Assembly: GCA_002712945.1 (NCBI GenBank)
Contig: PAVA01000069.1
Span: 1 to 17,188, forward strand
DNA length: 17,188 bases
Origin: Citromicrobium sp.
GTDB taxonomy: Bacteria; Pseudomonadota; Alphaproteobacteria; Sphingomonadales; Sphingomonadaceae
Direction: 5' to 3'
In this document: positions 6,305 to 13,697 of the stretch, piece after piece
Position numbering within the stretch: the stretch's first letter is position 1
How the letters are laid out: the number at the start of each line of letters is the position of its first letter
Translations under genes and position numbers: made by a program
The notes under the pieces: model-generated
Databases searched by the model: none
What the model was told of the DNA's origin: nothing
The model's input: the letters and a program-made list of their open reading frames with translations, nothing else

Positions 6305-7240
6305 ATGATCGCTGCTCGCAAACTCAAGATTCTCGCCGGCGCCTGCGCCAGCCTCGCCCTTGCCGCCGGCACGGCCGGCTGCACGCAGACGCAATCCTCC
6401 TACGCACCGGTTTCATCCGCCGAAGCCCCCGCGATCGAGGCCCCGGCTCTGTGGCGGATCGCGGACGAGGACACCACGATCTACGTCTTCGGCACGGTCC
6501 ACGCCCTGCCCGACGATATCGAGTGGTATAGTGGCCCGGTGAAGACCGCTCTCGACGCGAGCGACACGCTGGTGACCGAAATCGACATGACGCCCGAAGC
6601 ACTGGCCGCGATCGGCGCCGTCGTGCAGGAAAAGGCGATGCTGCCCGAGGGGACTACGGTTCGCAGCCTCCTCTCGGACGAGCAGCTCGCAACCTACGAA
6701 GCGAAGCTGACCGAGCTGGGAATCCCGGTGAACGCGCTCGATCCGCTGGAGCCGTGGATGGCGACGCTCCAGCTCTCGCAGATCGCTTTCGCCCGCGAAG
6801 GCGTGACCGGCGAGAATGGCACCGAAAAGGTGCTCGAAGCCCTCGTCGGCGACAGCAAGGGCCGCGATGCACTGGAGACTGCCGCCTTCCAGTTCGAGAT
6901 TTTCGACGAGCTGCCGCAGGACGTGCAGATCGAATACCTGATGGAAACGCTGGAGGAATTTGACGGCCTGGGCGCTTCGCTCCAGCAGATGATCGACGAA
7001 TGGGCCGTGGGTGACGTGCAGGAACTGGGCGAGATGATGAACGAGGCGCTCGAAGCCGATCCCGTCCTCGCCGACCGGCTGCTCTATGCGCGCAACGCCA
7101 ACTGGGCGGTGTGGATCGACGAGCGGCTCGATTCGCCCGGTACGATCTTCATGGCGGTCGGCGCAGGCCACCTTGCGGGCAGGCAGAAATTGCAGGATAA
7201 GCTCGCCGAACGCGGCATAGATATCGCCCGCATCCAGTAA
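6305..7240 (+). CDS. TraB/GumN-family envelope protein (upstream paralogue)
   Basis: This 311-residue protein of the TraB/PrgY/GumN superfamily shares its fold with metalloprotease-like Tiki proteins. The sequence shows an N-terminal export signal ending in AAGTAGC (Cys26). It could be lipidated, but Thr at -3 is atypical of a lipobox. The first family motif is FGTVHALP (GxxH, residues 63-66), followed by the conserved Glu of VTEID (Glu92). The C-terminal second motif is FMAVGAGHLAG. Bacterial members have no settled substrate; erythromycin-esterase-like or protease activity has been suggested for relatives. A Shine-Dalgarno AAGGA (6291-6295) precedes the ATG. The next gene, a clear paralogue, starts eight bases after the stop, so they form a two-gene unit. 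Confidence 0.9.
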   Translation: MIAARKLKILAGACASLALAAGTAGCTQTQSSYAPVSSAEAPAIEAPALWRIADEDTTIYVFGTVHALPDDIEWYSGPVKTALDASDTLVTEIDMTPEALAAIGAVVQEKAMLPEGTTVRSLLSDEQLATYEAKLTELGIPVNALDPLEPWMATLQLSQIAFAREGVTGENGTEKVLEALVGDSKGRDALETAAFQFEIFDELPQDVQIEYLMETLEEFDGLGASLQQMIDEWAVGDVQELGEMMNEALEADPVLADRLLYARNANWAVWIDERLDSPGTIFMAVGAGHLAGRQKLQDKLAERGIDIARIQ

Positions 7241-7248
7241 GGTCGGCC

Positions 7249-8172
7249 ATGAACCTTCGCCCCACGAACCCCATGAACCCCATGAATCTCCGCGCAGCCC
7301 TTCTCGCCCTGCTCGCCTGTCTGGTCGCGGCCTGCGGCCAGCCGGACAAGCCCCGTGAGCGGGAGGGCGAACAGGCCAATCCGCTGCTGTGGGAGATTGC
7401 CCGTGCCGATGGCACGACCGAGGGCTGGCTGCTCGGCACGATCCACGCGCTGCCCGATGGCGCCGAATGGCGCAACCGGACGGTCGACGGCGTGGTGGCC
7501 GATGCGGATATCCTCGCGGTGGAGATTGCCGACGTCGGCGACGGGCGGGCCATGGCGAGCGCTTTTCTGCCGCTCGCCTCCTCGGCGGGGCAGCCGCCGC
7601 TCACCGCCCGCGTCCCCCCCGAACAGCGCGAGAGGCTGGCCGAACTGGTCGGCGACACGCGCTATCGGCTCGACGATTTCGACCGCATCGAAAGCTGGGG
7701 TGCGGCGCTGATCCTGGCGCAGACGGTCGATAGCGGGGCCGACGCGCTCAATGGTGTCGACCGCGCGCTGATCCGCGAATTTCCACGCAATCGCACGGTC
7801 GAGCTCGAAGGCGCGCACCGCCAGTTCGAGGCGTTCGACAGCCTTTCCGAAGGCGCACAGCGGGCGATGCTCGCCGCCATTGTCGAGGAATCGCAGGCCG
7901 ACCCGGCTGAGTTGCGGCGCCCCATCGACCTCTATCTCGCGGGCGACGATGCGGGCCTCGAACGGCTCAGCCATGAAGGCATGCTCGGCAATGCGGAAAT
8001 CCGCGAGGTGCTGCTCACCCGCCGCAACGCAGACTGGATGGCGCAGATCTCCCGCCTGCTCGAAAGCGACCAACGCCCCCTGATCGCGGTCGGCGCGGCC
8101 CACATGGTCGGCGAGGACGGGCTGGTCGCGCTGCTCGAAGCGCAAGGCTACCGGGTCACCCGGCTCAACTGA
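7249..8172 (+). CDS. TraB/GumN-family lipoprotein (downstream paralogue)
   Basis: This second TraB/GumN protein has 307 residues. The N-terminus ends in LLACLVAACG, a good lipobox with Cys29, so it is probably a lipoprotein. Motifs match the upstream paralogue at the same residue numbers: LLGTIHALP (GxxH, 63-66) and VEI (Glu92). The C-terminal LIAVGAAHMVGEDG and the RNADW segment also match the neighbour's RNANW. The two are therefore a tandem duplication that has diverged widely. The start at 7249 has an AAGG Shine-Dalgarno at 7239-7242. In-frame ATGs at 7273 and 7282 arise from a short 9-bp tandem repeat, and the one at 7282 would give a more usual signal-peptide length. A small hairpin follows the stop. 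Confidence 0.9.
   Translation: MNLRPTNPMNPMNLRAALLALLACLVAACGQPDKPREREGEQANPLLWEIARADGTTEGWLLGTIHALPDGAEWRNRTVDGVVADADILAVEIADVGDGRAMASAFLPLASSAGQPPLTARVPPEQRERLAELVGDTRYRLDDFDRIESWGAALILAQTVDSGADALNGVDRALIREFPRNRTVELEGAHRQFEAFDSLSEGAQRAMLAAIVEESQADPAELRRPIDLYLAGDDAGLERLSHEGMLGNAEIREVLLTRRNADWMAQISRLLESDQRPLIAVGAAHMVGEDGLVALLEAQGYRVTRLN
7261..7287 (+). repeat. Three 9-bp tandem units at the start of the second GumN gene
   Basis: Three units read cccacgaac, cccatgaac and cccatgaat, and encode PTN-PMN-PMN. They are flanked by two copies of MNLR (7249-7260 and 7282-7293). Gain or loss of a unit keeps the frame but changes the number of possible ATG starts and the distance from the Shine-Dalgarno to the signal peptide. 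Confidence 0.6.
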
Positions 8173-8182
8173 CCGGCGCCTC

Positions 8183-8200
8183 CGCAAGCGGCTTGCGTTT
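8183..8200 (+). terminator. Weak candidate terminator of the TraB/GumN pair
   Basis: A 6-bp perfect stem (cgcaag 8183-8188 with cttgcg 8192-8197) and a 3-base loop are followed by only three T residues. The location is right, 11 bases after the gumN stop. The short T-run means termination may be inefficient or factor-assisted. Confidence 0.4.
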
Positions 8201-8301
8201 GTGCCGCTTTGCCCCTAACAGCCCCCGCTTCGGCGCCATGTGCATCCCTGGAGGCGTGGCGGACCGAAGCATAATACCCGCATTTCGAAAGGTAGCATAC
8301 G

Positions 8302-8976
8302 ATGAGCGACGCTCTGACCCTGCCGGCCGAGACGCGCGACCGGGCTGGCAAGGGAGCCTCCCGGGCACTGCGTCGCGAAGGCCGTGTCCCCGCCGTGATC
8401 TATGGCGGCAAGGAAGAACCCACCCCGATTCACATCGAGGAACGCCTGCTGGTCCGCCAGCTCGACACCGGCCACTTCATGAACTCGATCATCGAGATCG
8501 AAGTCGGCGGCAAGAAGGTGCGCACCCTGCCCAAGGACGTTGCGCTCCACCCCGTCACCGACCGTCCGGAGCACGTGGACTTCCTGCGCCTTTCCAAGGG
8601 TGCCAAGGTCGACGTCAACGTGCCCGTCGTGTTCGTGGACGAGGAAGAATCGCCCGGCCTCAAGAAGGGCGGCGTGCTCAACGTGGTCCGTCACGAGCTG
8701 GAACTGGTTTGCGAGGCGGACAAGATCCCGTCCGAAATCGTGATCAGCGTCAAGGGCAAGGAAGTCGGCGACTCGATCCACATCAGCGAGGTCGATCTGC
8801 CCGCCGGCAGCACCTCCGCGATCACCGACCGCGACTTCACCATCGCCACCTTCGTCGCCCCGTCCGCTCTCAAGAAGAGCGAGAGCGAGGAAGCCGACGA
8901 GGAAACCCCCGAAACCGAGGTCATCGAGCAGAATGCCGAGACCGTGGAAGGCGAGGACGAGCAGACCGACGACTGA
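8302..8976 (+). CDS. rplY: 50S ribosomal protein L25/general stress protein Ctc
   Basis: L25 binds 5S rRNA in the large ribosomal subunit; the long Ctc form is linked to stress in several bacteria. The 224-residue protein has the N-terminal L25 domain: [24 protein letters not shown], then [25 protein letters not shown]. This is followed by the TL5/CTC beta-domain, with [30 protein letters not shown] and [15 protein letters not shown] strongly acidic tail ([11 protein letters not shown] to the end) finishes it. E. coli L25 has only the first domain, at 94 residues. A Shine-Dalgarno AAAGG (8288-8292) precedes the ATG. A weak promoter-like pair TTGCGT/TAACAG with 17-base spacing lies near 8193-8221. 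A strong terminator follows the gene. Confidence 0.96.
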   Translation: MSDALTLPAETRDRAGKGASRALRREGRVPAVIYGGKEEPTPIHIEERLLVRQLDTGHFMNSIIEIEVGGKKVRTLPKDVALHPVTDRPEHVDFLRLSKGAKVDVNVPVVFVDEEESPGLKKGGVLNVVRHELELVCEADKIPSEIVISVKGKEVGDSIHISEVDLPAGSTSAITDRDFTIATFVAPSALKKSESEEADEETPETEVIEQNAETVEGEDEQTDD

Positions 8977-9006
8977 TCGGCTGCCCTCAGCGATATTTCC
9001 GGAAAG

Positions 9007-9043
9007 CGCCGGGCCTCACCCAGAGGTCCGGCGTTTTCTTTTT
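9007..9043 (+). terminator. Intrinsic terminator after rplY
   Basis: A GC-rich stem pairs cgccgggcct (9007-9016) with aggtccggcg (9024-9033), ten pairs with a single G-U. The 7-base loop is followed by TTTTCTTTTT (9034-9043). This is the clearest rho-independent terminator in the window. It ends only 25 bases before the pth start codon. Confidence 0.9.
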
Positions 9044-9068
9044 CCGGCCGAGGCACTAGGGCGGCGCG

Positions 9069-9638
9069 ATGCAGATTTGGACCGGCCTCGGCAATCCCGG
9101 ACCGCGCTACGCGCTCCACCGGCACAATGTCGGCTTCATGGCGTGCGACGTGATCGGCGAAAGCCACGATTTCGGCCCCGTGCAGAAGAAGTTCCAGGGC
9201 TGGGTCCAGGAAGGACGGATCGGCACGCAGAAGGTGCTGCTGCTGAAGCCCGCGACCTTCATGAACGAAAGCGGCCGTTCCGTGGCCGAGGCGATGCGCT
9301 TCTACAAGCTCGAACCCGAGGCGCTGACCGTCTTTCACGACGAGCTCGACCTTGCGCCCTTCAAGGTGAAGGTGCGGATGGGCGGCGGGCTTGCCGGGCA
9401 TAACGGCCTGCGCTCGATCAACCAGCATCTCGGCCCCGATTTTCGCCGCGTGCGGATAGGGATCGGCCATCCGGGCCACAAGGACCGGGTGACCGGCCAT
9501 GTCCTCGGCAATTATGCCAAGGCGGAGATGGACGCTCTGGCGGACATGCTCGGCGCGATCGCGTCCGAGGCCGAGTGGCTGGCAGCGGGTGACGATGCGC
9601 GCTTTATGAACGATGTCGCGCTCAAGATGCAGGGCTAG
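9069..9638 (+). CDS. pth: Peptidyl-tRNA hydrolase
   Basis: Pth cleaves peptidyl-tRNA that falls off stalled ribosomes and recycles the tRNA in the cytoplasm. The 189-residue protein has every active-site residue at the expected spacing. His19 lies in RHNVGF (E. coli His20), Asn66 in KPATFMNESG (Asn68), Asp91 in HDELDL (Asp93), and Asn112 in GGGLAGHNGL (Asn114). The opening MQIWTGLGNPGPRY is typical. The length matches the family, about 190 residues. It starts 25 bases after the rplY terminator with a poor Shine-Dalgarno, so expression depends on read-through or a promoter I could not identify. The CPBP protease gene begins eight bases after its stop. Confidence 0.97.
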   Translation: MQIWTGLGNPGPRYALHRHNVGFMACDVIGESHDFGPVQKKFQGWVQEGRIGTQKVLLLKPATFMNESGRSVAEAMRFYKLEPEALTVFHDELDLAPFKVKVRMGGGLAGHNGLRSINQHLGPDFRRVRIGIGHPGHKDRVTGHVLGNYAKAEMDALADMLGAIASEAEWLAAGDDARFMNDVALKMQG

Positions 9639-9646
9639 AGGCGGCG

Positions 9647-10261
9647 ATGCCGGGTCGGTTCTCGATCCTCGCACTCCTGAGCGCCCAGACACTCGCCTTC
9701 ACGCTCATCGGCCTTGCCTTGTGGTGGGTATCGGGTCGCCCGCTCGGCAGCTTCGTTTCGTTCGACACGGACGAAGTCGCGATCGGGCTCGCGCTTGCCG
9801 GGGTGCTCGTGGCTCTGGCCGCCCTCACCTTCTACGGCCTGCCCCGCATCTCGGAGCACCTGATCCGGGCGCAGGCCGACAATTTCTCTTTCCTCGCAGA
9901 CCCCCTGCCCTTCTGGGCCGTGGTGATCGTATCGCTCGGCGCGGGGATCGGCGAGGAAGCACTGTTTCGCGCCGGGGTGCAGACCCTCGCGGCGGATTAT
10001 GTGGGCGCGCCGCTCGCCATTCTCCTGGCCGCGGCCCTGTTCGCGCTGGTCCATTTCAGCAAGCCGGTGGTGGGGGTGCTGATCTTCCTCATCGGCGCCG
10101 TGTTCGGGCTGGTCTACTGGCAGACCGGCAGCCTGCTGGCGGTCGCGCTGGCCCATGCTCTCTACGATGTGTTCGCGCTGTGGTATGTGCAAAAGGAGAT
10201 GCACAGGCTGGGCGTGTTCGACCGCAAGGAACACGAAACGCCCCGCCCTGAAATGGAGTAG
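9647..10261 (+). CDS. CPBP-family intramembrane glutamic protease
   Basis: This is a 204-residue multi-pass membrane protein with the three motifs of the CAAX protease/bacteriocin-processing (Abi, Rce1-like) family. They are the catalytic EExxxR in GEEALFR (Glu103, Glu104, Arg108), FxxxH in FALVH (His136), and a third polar motif AHALYD (His170, Asp174). Hydrophobic helices run at about 7-28, 45-65, 88-101, 119-137, 141-158 and 160-182. Bacterial members process peptides within the membrane or serve in immunity and envelope roles; the substrate cannot be read from sequence. A GAGG-like Shine-Dalgarno overlaps the pth stop. The next gene starts after three bases, so pth, this gene and the dehydrogenase form one transcript. 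Confidence 0.9.
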   Translation: MPGRFSILALLSAQTLAFTLIGLALWWVSGRPLGSFVSFDTDEVAIGLALAGVLVALAALTFYGLPRISEHLIRAQADNFSFLADPLPFWAVVIVSLGAGIGEEALFRAGVQTLAADYVGAPLAILLAAALFALVHFSKPVVGVLIFLIGAVFGLVYWQTGSLLAVALAHALYDVFALWYVQKEMHRLGVFDRKEHETPRPEME

Positions 10262-10264
10262 CCG

Positions 10265-11263
10265 ATGCCCGATCTTTCCCGCCGCAGCCTTCTGGCAGGT
10301 GCCGCCGCGACCGGCGCGCTCGCCGCTATGCCCGCCCGCGCGCAAGTCGATGCGCTGTCGTCCACGCCCGATCTGACGGGCAGGAGCGTGCTGATAACCG
10401 GCACATCCTCGGGCTTCGGGCGATTGGGTGCGGAGCATTACGCGCGGGCAGGCGCAAAGGTCTTCGCCACCATGCGCAATCTTCCCCGCCCCGAAGCCGA
10501 GGAACTGCGCCAGCTTGCCAGCGATGAAGGTCTCGACATCACCGTGATCGAGATCGACGTGCTGTCGGACGAGCAGGTCGCATCGGGCGTCGCCGAGGCC
10601 GAGCGGCTCAATGGCGGCGGGATCGACGTGCTGGTCAACAATGCCGGAATCGGCATTTCCGGCCCTATCGAAGTGCAGGACATGGAGGCGACCGAGACGA
10701 TCTTCGGCACCAACGTGCTCGGCGCGCACCGCATGGCCCGGGCGGTCCTGCCGGGCATGCGCAAGAAGGGCGGCGGGCTGATCGTGCCGATCTCCAGCCA
10801 GCTCGGCCGCGTGATCGTGCCCTACTCTGGGCACTACTCGCCGACCAAGTTTGCGCTGGAGGCGATGAGCGAGGCGATGGCCTACGAGCTGGTGCCGCAC
10901 GGGATCGAGGTGTCGATCATAGAGCCCGGCGGCTACCCGACCGAGGTCTGGGTCAACCGCAATATCTACACGTCGGCGCTGAAGGAACGTGCGGCCGAAA
11001 TCCACACGGACGGCTATCCGCAGGTGGTGGCTCGGATGGGGACCGAAGATGGCTCGGGCCGCAGCACGGACCCGATGGACGTTCCGCGCGCCATTGCGCA
11101 GATCATCGCCATGCCCGCCGGCACGCGGCCCTTGCGCACGCCGGTCCATCCCGGTGCGAAGCCGCAAATGAAGATCAACGAGGTGACCGCCGCGACGCAG
11201 GTCGGTTGGCTTGGAGAGTCCGGCTACGGACCGATGATCAAGGCGGTGCACAACGTCGACTAG
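10265..11263 (+). CDS. Tat-exported short-chain dehydrogenase/reductase
   Basis: This is a 332-residue NAD(P)-dependent oxidoreductase of the classical SDR superfamily. The cofactor motif is TGTSSGFG (residues 45-52), with NNAG at 125-128. The catalytic tetrad is Asn150, Ser178, Tyr191 and Lys195 (YSPTK). A twin-arginine signal SRRSLLAGAAATGALAAMPA precedes the domain, with likely cleavage after ARA (residue 26). The enzyme would therefore be folded with cofactor in the cytoplasm and exported to the periplasm. That is uncommon for an SDR. The substrate cannot be predicted. A GGAG Shine-Dalgarno (10255-10258) lies inside the end of the previous gene. A secreted DUF4087 protein follows 26 bases downstream. 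Confidence 0.9.
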   Translation: MPDLSRRSLLAGAAATGALAAMPARAQVDALSSTPDLTGRSVLITGTSSGFGRLGAEHYARAGAKVFATMRNLPRPEAEELRQLASDEGLDITVIEIDVLSDEQVASGVAEAERLNGGGIDVLVNNAGIGISGPIEVQDMEATETIFGTNVLGAHRMARAVLPGMRKKGGGLIVPISSQLGRVIVPYSGHYSPTKFALEAMSEAMAYELVPHGIEVSIIEPGGYPTEVWVNRNIYTSALKERAAEIHTDGYPQVVARMGTEDGSGRSTDPMDVPRAIAQIIAMPAGTRPLRTPVHPGAKPQMKINEVTAATQVGWLGESGYGPMIKAVHNVD

Positions 11264-11289
11264 ATGCAGCCGGAGAGAGGAACCGCACG

Positions 11290-11655
11290 ATGCGCCCTGC
11301 CCTGTTGATCGCCGCAATGCTTGTCGCCACCGCCTGCGTCACCTCGCCCGCGCTGGCCGAGACACGCTGCGGATGGCTGGTCAATCCCACGCCCGCGAAC
11401 TGGTGGCTGATCGATGCCGATGGCGAATGGACCATCGGGTTGCAGGGCGGCTATCAGGCACCGGGTTTCGACGATGCTCCGTGGGAAGGCACGCGCGAAC
11501 AGGTGCCGGTCAATGGCTATTACGGCTATGAATGCGCGTGCATGGTGGTTACGAGCGACGCCGACACGATGACCATCACGCGCGTCGTCTCGGTTCGCTC
11601 GAAGCCGCTCAAGGCCTGCAAGGACGATCCGAAGCTTCCTTCGATGGGAAGCTGA
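11290..11655 (+). CDS. Secreted DUF4087-family protein
   Basis: This is a 121-residue exported protein of unknown function. A signal peptide MRPALLIAAMLVATACVTSP ends at ALA before ETRCGW. The mature part carries the DUF4087 pattern: RCGWLVNPTPANWWLIDADG, then WTIGLQGGYQA, then PVNGYYGYECACMVV. Four cysteines (one in RCGW, two in ECAC, one in KACKDD) suggest disulfides. I chose the ATG at 11290 because an AGAGAGG Shine-Dalgarno (11274-11280) lies nine bases upstream and the signal peptide begins there. A longer in-frame ORF from 11206 would overlap the dehydrogenase. It probably belongs to the same transcript as the protease and dehydrogenase. A 7-bp hairpin spans its last codons but has no T-run. 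Confidence 0.82.
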   Translation: MRPALLIAAMLVATACVTSPALAETRCGWLVNPTPANWWLIDADGEWTIGLQGGYQAPGFDDAPWEGTREQVPVNGYYGYECACMVVTSDADTMTITRVVSVRSKPLKACKDDPKLPSMGS

Positions 11656-11682
11656 CGCGCGCCACCAGACGCAAGGACTATC

Positions 11683-12783
11683 ATGGGTTTCAAATGCGGT
11701 ATCGTCGGCCTACCCAATGTCGGCAAGTCGACGCTGTTCAACGCTCTTACGCAGACGCAGGCCGCGCAGGCCGCGAACTACCCCTTCTGCACGATCGAGC
11801 CCAACGTGGGCCAGGTCGCTGTGCCCGACGATCGGCTCGACAAGATCGCGGAAATCGCGGGCAGCGCCAAGATCATCCACACCCAGCTCGCCTTCGTCGA
11901 CATTGCCGGTCTGGTGAAGGGCGCGAGCAAGGGCGAAGGCCTGGGCAACCAGTTCCTCGCCAATATCCGCGAGGTCGATGCCATCGTCCACGTGCTGCGC
12001 TGCTTCGAGGATGACGACATCCAGCACGTCAACAACAAGGTCGATCCGATCGCCGATGCCGAAGTGGTCGAGACCGAGCTGATGCTGGCCGATCTCGAGA
12101 GCGTCGAAAAGCGCGTCGAGAATGCCAAGCGCCGCGCCACGGGCGGCGACAAGGAAGCCAAGGCGCTGGCTTCGGTGCTCGGGCAGGCGCTCGAGTATCT
12201 GAAGGACGGCAAGCCCGCGCGGCTCGTCGAGCCTGGCGATGACGAGGAGGCCCGGCTGTTCGAACAGGCGCAGCTGCTGACCGCCAAGCCGGTGCTCTAC
12301 GTGTGCAATGTCGCCGAGGAAGACGCGGCCGAGGGCAACGCGCTGTCCGCGCTGGTGGCAAAAAAAGCCGAGGCCGAAGGCGCACAGTCGGTGGTCGTCT
12401 CCGCCGCGATCGAGGCCGAACTGGTCGAGATGGAGCCCGAGGACCGCGCGGAATATCTCGAAAGTCTGGGCCTTGCCGAAAGCGGATTGGCAAAGATCAT
12501 CCGCGCCGGATACCGCCTGCTGGGCCTGCAGACCTTCTTCACCGCCGGACCGAAGGAAGCGCGCGCGTGGACCTTCCCGGCAGGCGCCAAGGCACCGCAG
12601 GCCGCAGGCGAAATCCACACCGATTTCGAACGCGGCTTCATCCGCGCCGAAACCATCGCCTATGACGATTACGTCGCGCTTGGCGGTGAAAGCGGCGCAA
12701 AGGATGCAGGCAAGCTACGGCAGGAGGGCAAGGAATACCTCGTGCAGGACGGCGATGTGATGCTGTTCAAGTTCAACGTGTAG
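11683..12783 (+). CDS. ychF: Ribosome-binding ATPase YchF/EngD (Obg-like)
   Basis: YchF is a universally conserved Obg-family P-loop protein that prefers ATP, binds ribosomes and acts in translation and oxidative-stress responses. The 366-residue protein starts MGFKCGIVGLPNVGKSTLFN with the G1 loop (GLPNVGKS, residues 9-16). Further motifs are NYPFCTIEPNVG (switch I region), VDIAGLVKGASKGEGLGNQF (G3) and VLYVCNVAEED (the altered G4, which explains the ATP preference). A coiled-coil insert (about 130-165) follows G3. The C-terminal TGS-like domain includes RAWTFPAGAKAPQAAGEIH and ends FKFNV. A Shine-Dalgarno AAGGA lies five bases before the ATG. In many genomes ychF follows pth directly; here three envelope genes lie between them. 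Confidence 0.97.
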   Translation: MGFKCGIVGLPNVGKSTLFNALTQTQAAQAANYPFCTIEPNVGQVAVPDDRLDKIAEIAGSAKIIHTQLAFVDIAGLVKGASKGEGLGNQFLANIREVDAIVHVLRCFEDDDIQHVNNKVDPIADAEVVETELMLADLESVEKRVENAKRRATGGDKEAKALASVLGQALEYLKDGKPARLVEPGDDEEARLFEQAQLLTAKPVLYVCNVAEEDAAEGNALSALVAKKAEAEGAQSVVVSAAIEAELVEMEPEDRAEYLESLGLAESGLAKIIRAGYRLLGLQTFFTAGPKEARAWTFPAGAKAPQAAGEIHTDFERGFIRAETIAYDDYVALGGESGAKDAGKLRQEGKEYLVQDGDVMLFKFNV

Positions 12784-12799
12784 CGATCTCGGCACCATA

Positions 12800-12846
12800 G
12801 CGCCCCCGCGCCGTTGGGTTGGAAATACCAATCAAAACAGGGGCGC
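12800..12846 (+). promoter_or_regulatory. Leader hairpin covering the DUF1206 Shine-Dalgarno
   Basis: gcgcccc (12800-12806) pairs perfectly with ggggcgc (12840-12846). The right arm includes the AGGGG Shine-Dalgarno of the next gene. An inner stem pairs ggttgg (12817-12822) with ccaatc (12828-12833, one G-U) around an AAATA loop. Together they make a two-part hairpin that could hide the ribosome-binding site. This is drawn from base pairing by eye, without an energy calculation. Confidence 0.4.
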
Positions 12847-12852
12847 GAGCAG

Positions 12853-13653
12853 ATGGTCGACAAATCCGAAAAGTTCAGCTGGCTCGTGCGTGTCGGCTAT
12901 TTCAGCCGCGCGATCCTCTACACGGTCGTCGGCCTGATCGCACTGACCAGCGCGGGCCGGATTGCCGAGGGCACGGCAGGCATCTTCAAGGCGATCGAGG
13001 ATTTCCCGGCGGGCACCGCGATCCTGTGGATCATGGTGCTGGGCCTGTTCGGCTATGCCCTGTTCCGCTTCTGCGCGCCGCTGTTCGACATCGAGAACGA
13101 GGGGAGCGATGCGAAAGGCTGGGGCAAGCGGATCGGCCATGCAGGCAGTGCGGTGGGCCACCTTGCCCTCGCTTGGTCGGCCTTCAAGTTCGCCACCGAT
13201 TCCGGCTCGTCGGGCGGCGGCGCGCAGGAAGCGGCGTCGGGTGTGCTGGGCGTCGAATTCGGCGGCATCCTGCTCGGCCTGCTCGGCCTCACCTTCTTCC
13301 TCGCCGCGGCGAACCAGGCGAAGAAGGGGATCACTGGCGAGTTCATGAACCGGATCAGTCCGCAGGCACCCGATGCCACCCGGATGATCGGCGGTGCGGG
13401 CTATCTCGCACGCACGGTTGTCTTCATCATCATCGGCTGGTCGCTGGTGAGCGCGGGCTTCTTCTCGCAGGGCAGCGATCAGGTGAAGACCATCGGCGAT
13501 GCAGTGGCCAGCCTGGCCGATGACGGCATCTGGTTCACGATCACCGCAATCGGCCTGCTGCTGTTCGGACTCTTCAGCTTCATCCTTGCCCGTTACCGGA
13601 TCATCCCGGACCTCGGTTCGGAGGGCAAGGTGCCGGAATTTCGCGCTGGCTAG
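12853..13653 (+). CDS. DUF1206-family membrane protein
   Basis: This is a 266-residue integral membrane protein of unknown function. DUF1206 proteins consist of three repeated units of two helices, which can be seen here. The units start at GYFSRAILYTVVGLIAL (15-31), GHAGSAVGHLALAWSAFKFA (95-114) and GYLARTVVFIIIGWSLVSAG (183-202). Partner helices lie near 55-73, 134-153 and 225-247. I chose the ATG at 12853, with AGGGG nine bases upstream. The frame extends back to a TTG at 12814, but that would add residues from the hairpin leader. The 69-base gap after ychF contains that hairpin. A phosphodiesterase gene follows closely in the same direction. Confidence 0.88.
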   Translation: MVDKSEKFSWLVRVGYFSRAILYTVVGLIALTSAGRIAEGTAGIFKAIEDFPAGTAILWIMVLGLFGYALFRFCAPLFDIENEGSDAKGWGKRIGHAGSAVGHLALAWSAFKFATDSGSSGGGAQEAASGVLGVEFGGILLGLLGLTFFLAAANQAKKGITGEFMNRISPQAPDATRMIGGAGYLARTVVFIIIGWSLVSAGFFSQGSDQVKTIGDAVASLADDGIWFTITAIGLLLFGLFSFILARYRIIPDLGSEGKVPEFRAG

Positions 13654-13697
13654 GATTCGCCCCGGTGCTGTCACACTCGCGGGCTAGCGCGCGCGGC

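Noticed and set aside
7084..8187. Minus-strand ORF of 367 codons opposite the second GumN gene
   Set aside because: It is antisense to a lipoprotein with clear family motifs and shows no domain of its own.
8193..9059. Plus-strand ORF beginning before rplY, with ATG at 8238 as a possible leader peptide
   Set aside because: The frame does not stop before rplY but continues as an out-of-frame shadow through it, so it is not a short upstream ORF.
9635..11317. Minus-strand ORF of 560 codons opposite the protease and dehydrogenase genes
   Set aside because: The sense strand encodes intact CPBP and SDR motifs with Shine-Dalgarno sites and tight spacing. The antisense frame is low-complexity His/Arg/Gly-rich sequence.
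11633..11653. agcttcc/ggaagct hairpin at the end of the DUF4087 gene as a terminator
   Set aside because: The 7-bp stem is within coding sequence, has a 7-base loop and no following T-run. ychF starts 30 bases later on the same strand.
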